Below the pieces are notes generated by a model. It made no database searches. It saw only the letters and a program-made list of their open reading frames with translations, and was not told the DNA's origin. The position numbers and the translations under genes were made by a program. A stretch of 7,982 nucleotides of DNA from PBB1 sp040400875 (GTDB lineage: Bacteria > Pseudomonadota > Gammaproteobacteria > Burkholderiales > Burkholderiaceae_C): contig JBBAPK010000066.1 in assembly GCA_040400875.1 (NCBI GenBank), forward strand, positions 1 to 7,982, read 5' to 3'. Position 1 is the stretch's first letter. Every line of letters starts with the position of its first letter. This document shows, in pieces, positions 6,275-7,982 of the stretch.

Positions 6275-6490
6275 AATGGCGCTGCGGATGTTCATCGTGG
6301 CAAGTACCACCTGCAATGCGATCAGCGCAGGGGCGCCGTGATACAGACCCCAGAACACCCACATCGCGTTGCTGAGCAAGAAAACCCAGAAGCCTGCGTG
6401 GCGCCGGATCTGATGCGACGAGCCCACCAGCCAGGATGCGCCCACGGTCATCACCATGGCGGGCCATTACAGAAGATTCAACTCATCCAT
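6077..6490 (-). pseudogene. Small membrane protein gene with an in-frame TAA at codon 8
   Basis: From ATG (complement 6490) the frame reads MDELNLL, then TAA (complement 6467-6469), then WPAMVMTVGASWLVGSSHQI, RRHAGFWVFLLSNAMWVFWG and ALIALQVVLATMNIRSAI. The post-stop part has two or three hydrophobic segments typical of a small inner-membrane protein. Translation could restart at the ATGs at complement 6457 or 6451, giving up to 126 residues, but the sequence before the stop reads smoothly as the natural N-terminus. After about position 6275 the frame stays open to 6077 but becomes arginine-rich and no longer resembles a membrane protein, so the true end is uncertain. The start lies 29 bases after the stop of the FMN-reductase remnant, which suggests an old operon. 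I do not recognise a named family. A one-base sequencing error could also create the stop. Confidence 0.5.
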
Positions 6491-6519
6491 GGTGTCACGC
6501 ACGCCCGGCGGTCGGTCGT

Positions 6520-6955
6520 TCACTTCGGGCGTGGCCACTCGACCTGCTTGTCCGGCTGGCTCAGCTGCCCGGCGCGCAGTGCCTTCACTGCCTGGACCAC
6601 CGAGCGGGCGACGTTGCGTGCTTCTTCCTGCACCGCTATGTCCTTGCCAAGCGTGTCGTGGCTGTCGTAGTCAGGCCAGTGGTGTCCGATTTAGCGGTCG
6701 AGCTTGGCTGCGGCACCCGGCGTCGATCAGGCCCATCCACTCCAGCAAGTCGGTAAGGCTGTGGTGGTGCCCTTCGACGCCCGCCACGTCACCGTGCACG
6801 GCGACGCCGTAGGCCCGGCCGACCACGTGCTTGGGATAGTCCCAGCCGCTGCGCTCGATCTGCTTGGCCTCGGCCACCTTTTTGCCGTGGTTGGTCGTGG
6901 GGTCGGGGTTGCCGCCGTCGGCGCAGAAGGTGCTTTTACCGAGGCAGTGGATCAC
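6520..6955 (-). pseudogene. Decayed NADPH-dependent FMN reductase / flavodoxin-fold protein
   Basis: The frame from complement 6955 reads CADGGNPDPTTNHGKKVAEA, then GWDYPKHVVGRAYGVAVHGD and LTDLLEWMGLIDAG. An extra base near 6715 shifts the frame; the next frame continues AAKLDR, a TAA (complement 6691-6693) where the family has Tyr, and then IGHHWPDYDSHDTLGKDIAV, QEEARNVARSVVQAVKALRA and a PRPK end with TGA (complement 6520-6522). The order matches the C-terminal half of flavodoxin-fold NADPH-dependent FMN reductases as I recall them. The N-terminal flavin-binding half is missing: upstream of about 6957 the frame meets TAG near 6979 without the expected SPLKAVID-type segment. So there are three lesions: truncation, frameshift and nonsense. 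Confidence 0.65.
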
Positions 6956-7103
6956 CGGACATGCTGGCCCGCACCTCTATGCCCCCAAACCCCACTGACT
7001 TTGGGTTGCGATGGAGGACTCCTGCAGCTAAAGTGTGGCCCGTCCTGAACGCCACCGTACAACCCTGTCGATTGGCTGGAATCTTTTTCACAGAGCAGTA
7101 CCG

Positions 7104-7235
7104 ATGTCCGAAAACCTGGCCCACAAAACCAAAAACAAACTTGCCAAGATCTACGCCATCGGAATCATCGTTTTCAGCGCCGTGTTTGGCTTCATGACCT
7201 TGTTTTCCATCTTCTTGGCGCATTTGAAAATTTGA
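7104..7235 (+). CDS. Small single-span membrane protein, 43 residues
   Basis: The product has a lysine-rich N-terminus (MSENLAHKTKNKLAK) followed by one long hydrophobic helix, about residues 17-39 (YAIGIIVFSAVFGFMTLFSI continuing to FLAHL), and a short end LKI. Positive charges before the helix predict an N-terminus in the cytoplasm. An in-frame longer version from 7035 adds residues without features; I prefer ATG 7104, though no strong ribosome-binding site is visible. It lies 120 bases upstream of the methyltransferase in the same direction. Base composition is lower in GC than its neighbours, as expected for a membrane segment. I do not recognise a family, and the coding call rests on the clean hydrophobic profile. 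Confidence 0.5.
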   Translation: MSENLAHKTKNKLAKIYAIGIIVFSAVFGFMTLFSIFLAHLKI

Positions 7236-7355
7236 AATGACGCAGAAAACTTCAACGCATCGACAGCGGCCGTCCAGGCCGGCAAAGCCTGTGTGTCGTG
7301 CCCGGTCGGTACGGGCTCGCGTGCAGCCGCAAAGATTTGCCGGTTGGTCTGACTG

Positions 7356-7982
7356 ATGGCGTCGAACGAACCGTACGTGGCGCCGGCAAGCACCGTCCGC
7401 AGCGATGAGGTCGCGCGCTTCGACCGTCTGGCAGCGACTTGGTGGAACACTAAAGGGTCGATGCGGCCGTTGCACGTCATCAATACGCTGCGGCTGGGCT
7501 ATGTGCTCGAGCAGATCGCCCAATGTTTCAAGCGTCCGGTCGGAGACCTGCACGATTTACGCATCGCCGACATTGGATGCGGTGCTGGCCTGATGTGCGA
7601 GCCTTTGGCCGCCCGCGGTGCTTGCGTAGTGGGCGTGGATGCCGCCGTGAAAAATATCGCTGCCGCTCGGCTGCATGCGGATGCTGGCCATCTTGACATC
7701 GACTACCGGATCGGGGAACCACAAGCCGCGTTGCGCGATGCTGAGTGCTTCGATGTACTTCTTCTTCTCGAAGTGGTTGAGCATGTCGACAACATGCACA
7801 GATTCGTGGGCGAGGCTGTGCAGCACCTGAAGCCCGGCGGGCTGTTGCTGGCTTCGACAATCAACCGCACGGCACGCAGCTTCGCAACCGCCATCGTTGG
7901 CGCCGAGTATGTTTTTCGCGTGCTGCCTCGGGGTACGCATCATTGGGCGCAGTTCGTTCGGCCCGTCGAATTGGAGCAGGCC
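7356..7982 (+). CDS. ubiG: UbiG-type ubiquinone biosynthesis O-methyltransferase (3' end cut by window)
   Basis: UbiG/Coq3 performs the two SAM-dependent O-methylations of ubiquinone synthesis. The 209 visible residues include the N-terminal RFDRLAATWWNTKGSMRPLH (21-40) and VINTLRLGYV (41-50), the SAM-binding motif I ADIGCGAGL (71-79), the acidic end of strand 2 VVGVD (91-95), FDVLLLLEVVEHV (132-144), the KPGG turn (159-162) and STINRTARS (167-175), all in UbiG order. About 30-40 C-terminal residues lie outside the window. I chose ATG 7356 because it puts the FD-x-LAATWW motif at the usual distance; no clear ribosome-binding site precedes it. The motif pair GCGAGLMCEPLA and VVGVDA plus NIAAAR resembles alphaproteobacterial-type UbiG more than the enterobacterial or Burkholderia type as I remember them. 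Confidence 0.93.
   Translation, partial: MASNEPYVAPASTVRSDEVARFDRLAATWWNTKGSMRPLHVINTLRLGYVLEQIAQCFKRPVGDLHDLRIADIGCGAGLMCEPLAARGACVVGVDAAVKNIAAARLHADAGHLDIDYRIGEPQAALRDAECFDVLLLLEVVEHVDNMHRFVGEAVQHLKPGGLLLASTINRTARSFATAIVGAEYVFRVLPRGTHHWAQFVRPVELEQA

Noticed and set aside
6936..7553. A 205-codon minus-strand open frame
   Set aside because: It covers the small membrane protein and the ubiG start on the opposite strand and shows no family features; the plus-strand UbiG motifs are decisive.
1..7982. tRNA, rRNA, CRISPR array, insertion sequence or integrase
   Set aside because: I saw no cloverleaf, rRNA segment, regularly spaced repeats, transposase motif or paired terminal inverted repeats, although the truncated genes made me look for them.

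Overview
This GC-rich window holds five intact-looking protein genes of ordinary size: a carotenoid desaturase, an NDH-2-like flavoprotein, a short-chain dehydrogenase, a fasciclin-domain protein and a UbiG methyltransferase that runs off the right edge. It also holds at least four decayed or truncated genes. The mix of bacterial-type CrtI, signal-less single-domain fasciclin, an SDR next to a COG3380-type (renalase-like) flavoprotein remnant, and an Old Yellow Enzyme fragment suggests a Gram-negative proteobacterium, perhaps near Burkholderiales. That placement is inference from gene content; no rRNA or other marker is present.

Layout, left to right. (1) At 198-1787, minus strand, is a full-length phytoene desaturase (crtI). 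Its stop overlaps the start of a 61-codon ORF (16-201) that sits where phytoene synthase (crtB) is often found but does not look like CrtB. (2) At 1788-2288 is a 0.5-kb divergent intergenic region with a strong leader hairpin in front of crtI, an inverted repeat and a possible gene remnant. (3) At 2289-3518, plus strand, is an NDH-2-like NAD(P)H/FAD oxidoreductase. (4) At 3663-3976, plus strand, is the C-terminal remnant of a COG3380/renalase-like flavoprotein with a frameshift. (5) At 4135-4875, plus strand, is an SDR whose catalytic Tyr position is Ile. (6) At 4876-5252 is an intergenic region holding a nested, co-centred dyad (5139-5197), then a fasciclin gene (5253-5666) and a clear rho-independent terminator (5713-5743).

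(7) At about 5790-6955, minus strand, is a decayed segment. In transcription order it holds an NADPH-dependent FMN-reductase-like gene (N-terminus missing, frameshift, nonsense codon), a small membrane protein gene with an in-frame TAA at codon 8, and the first ~76 codons of an Old Yellow Enzyme. (8) At 7104-7235, plus strand, is a 43-residue single-span membrane protein, then from 7356 a UbiG-type ubiquinone-biosynthesis O-methyltransferase, cut by the window end.

Together the intact genes point to membrane isoprenoid and redox functions: carotenoid desaturation, quinone-linked flavoprotein, ubiquinone methylation and a fasciclin. Such genes are often found near photo-oxidative-stress (photolyase/MerR) clusters in proteobacteria, but no light-sensing gene is visible here. 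Interleaved broken genes suggest an island undergoing decay or rearrangement. Some lesions could be sequencing or assembly errors, but the missing gene ends cannot be explained by single-base errors.
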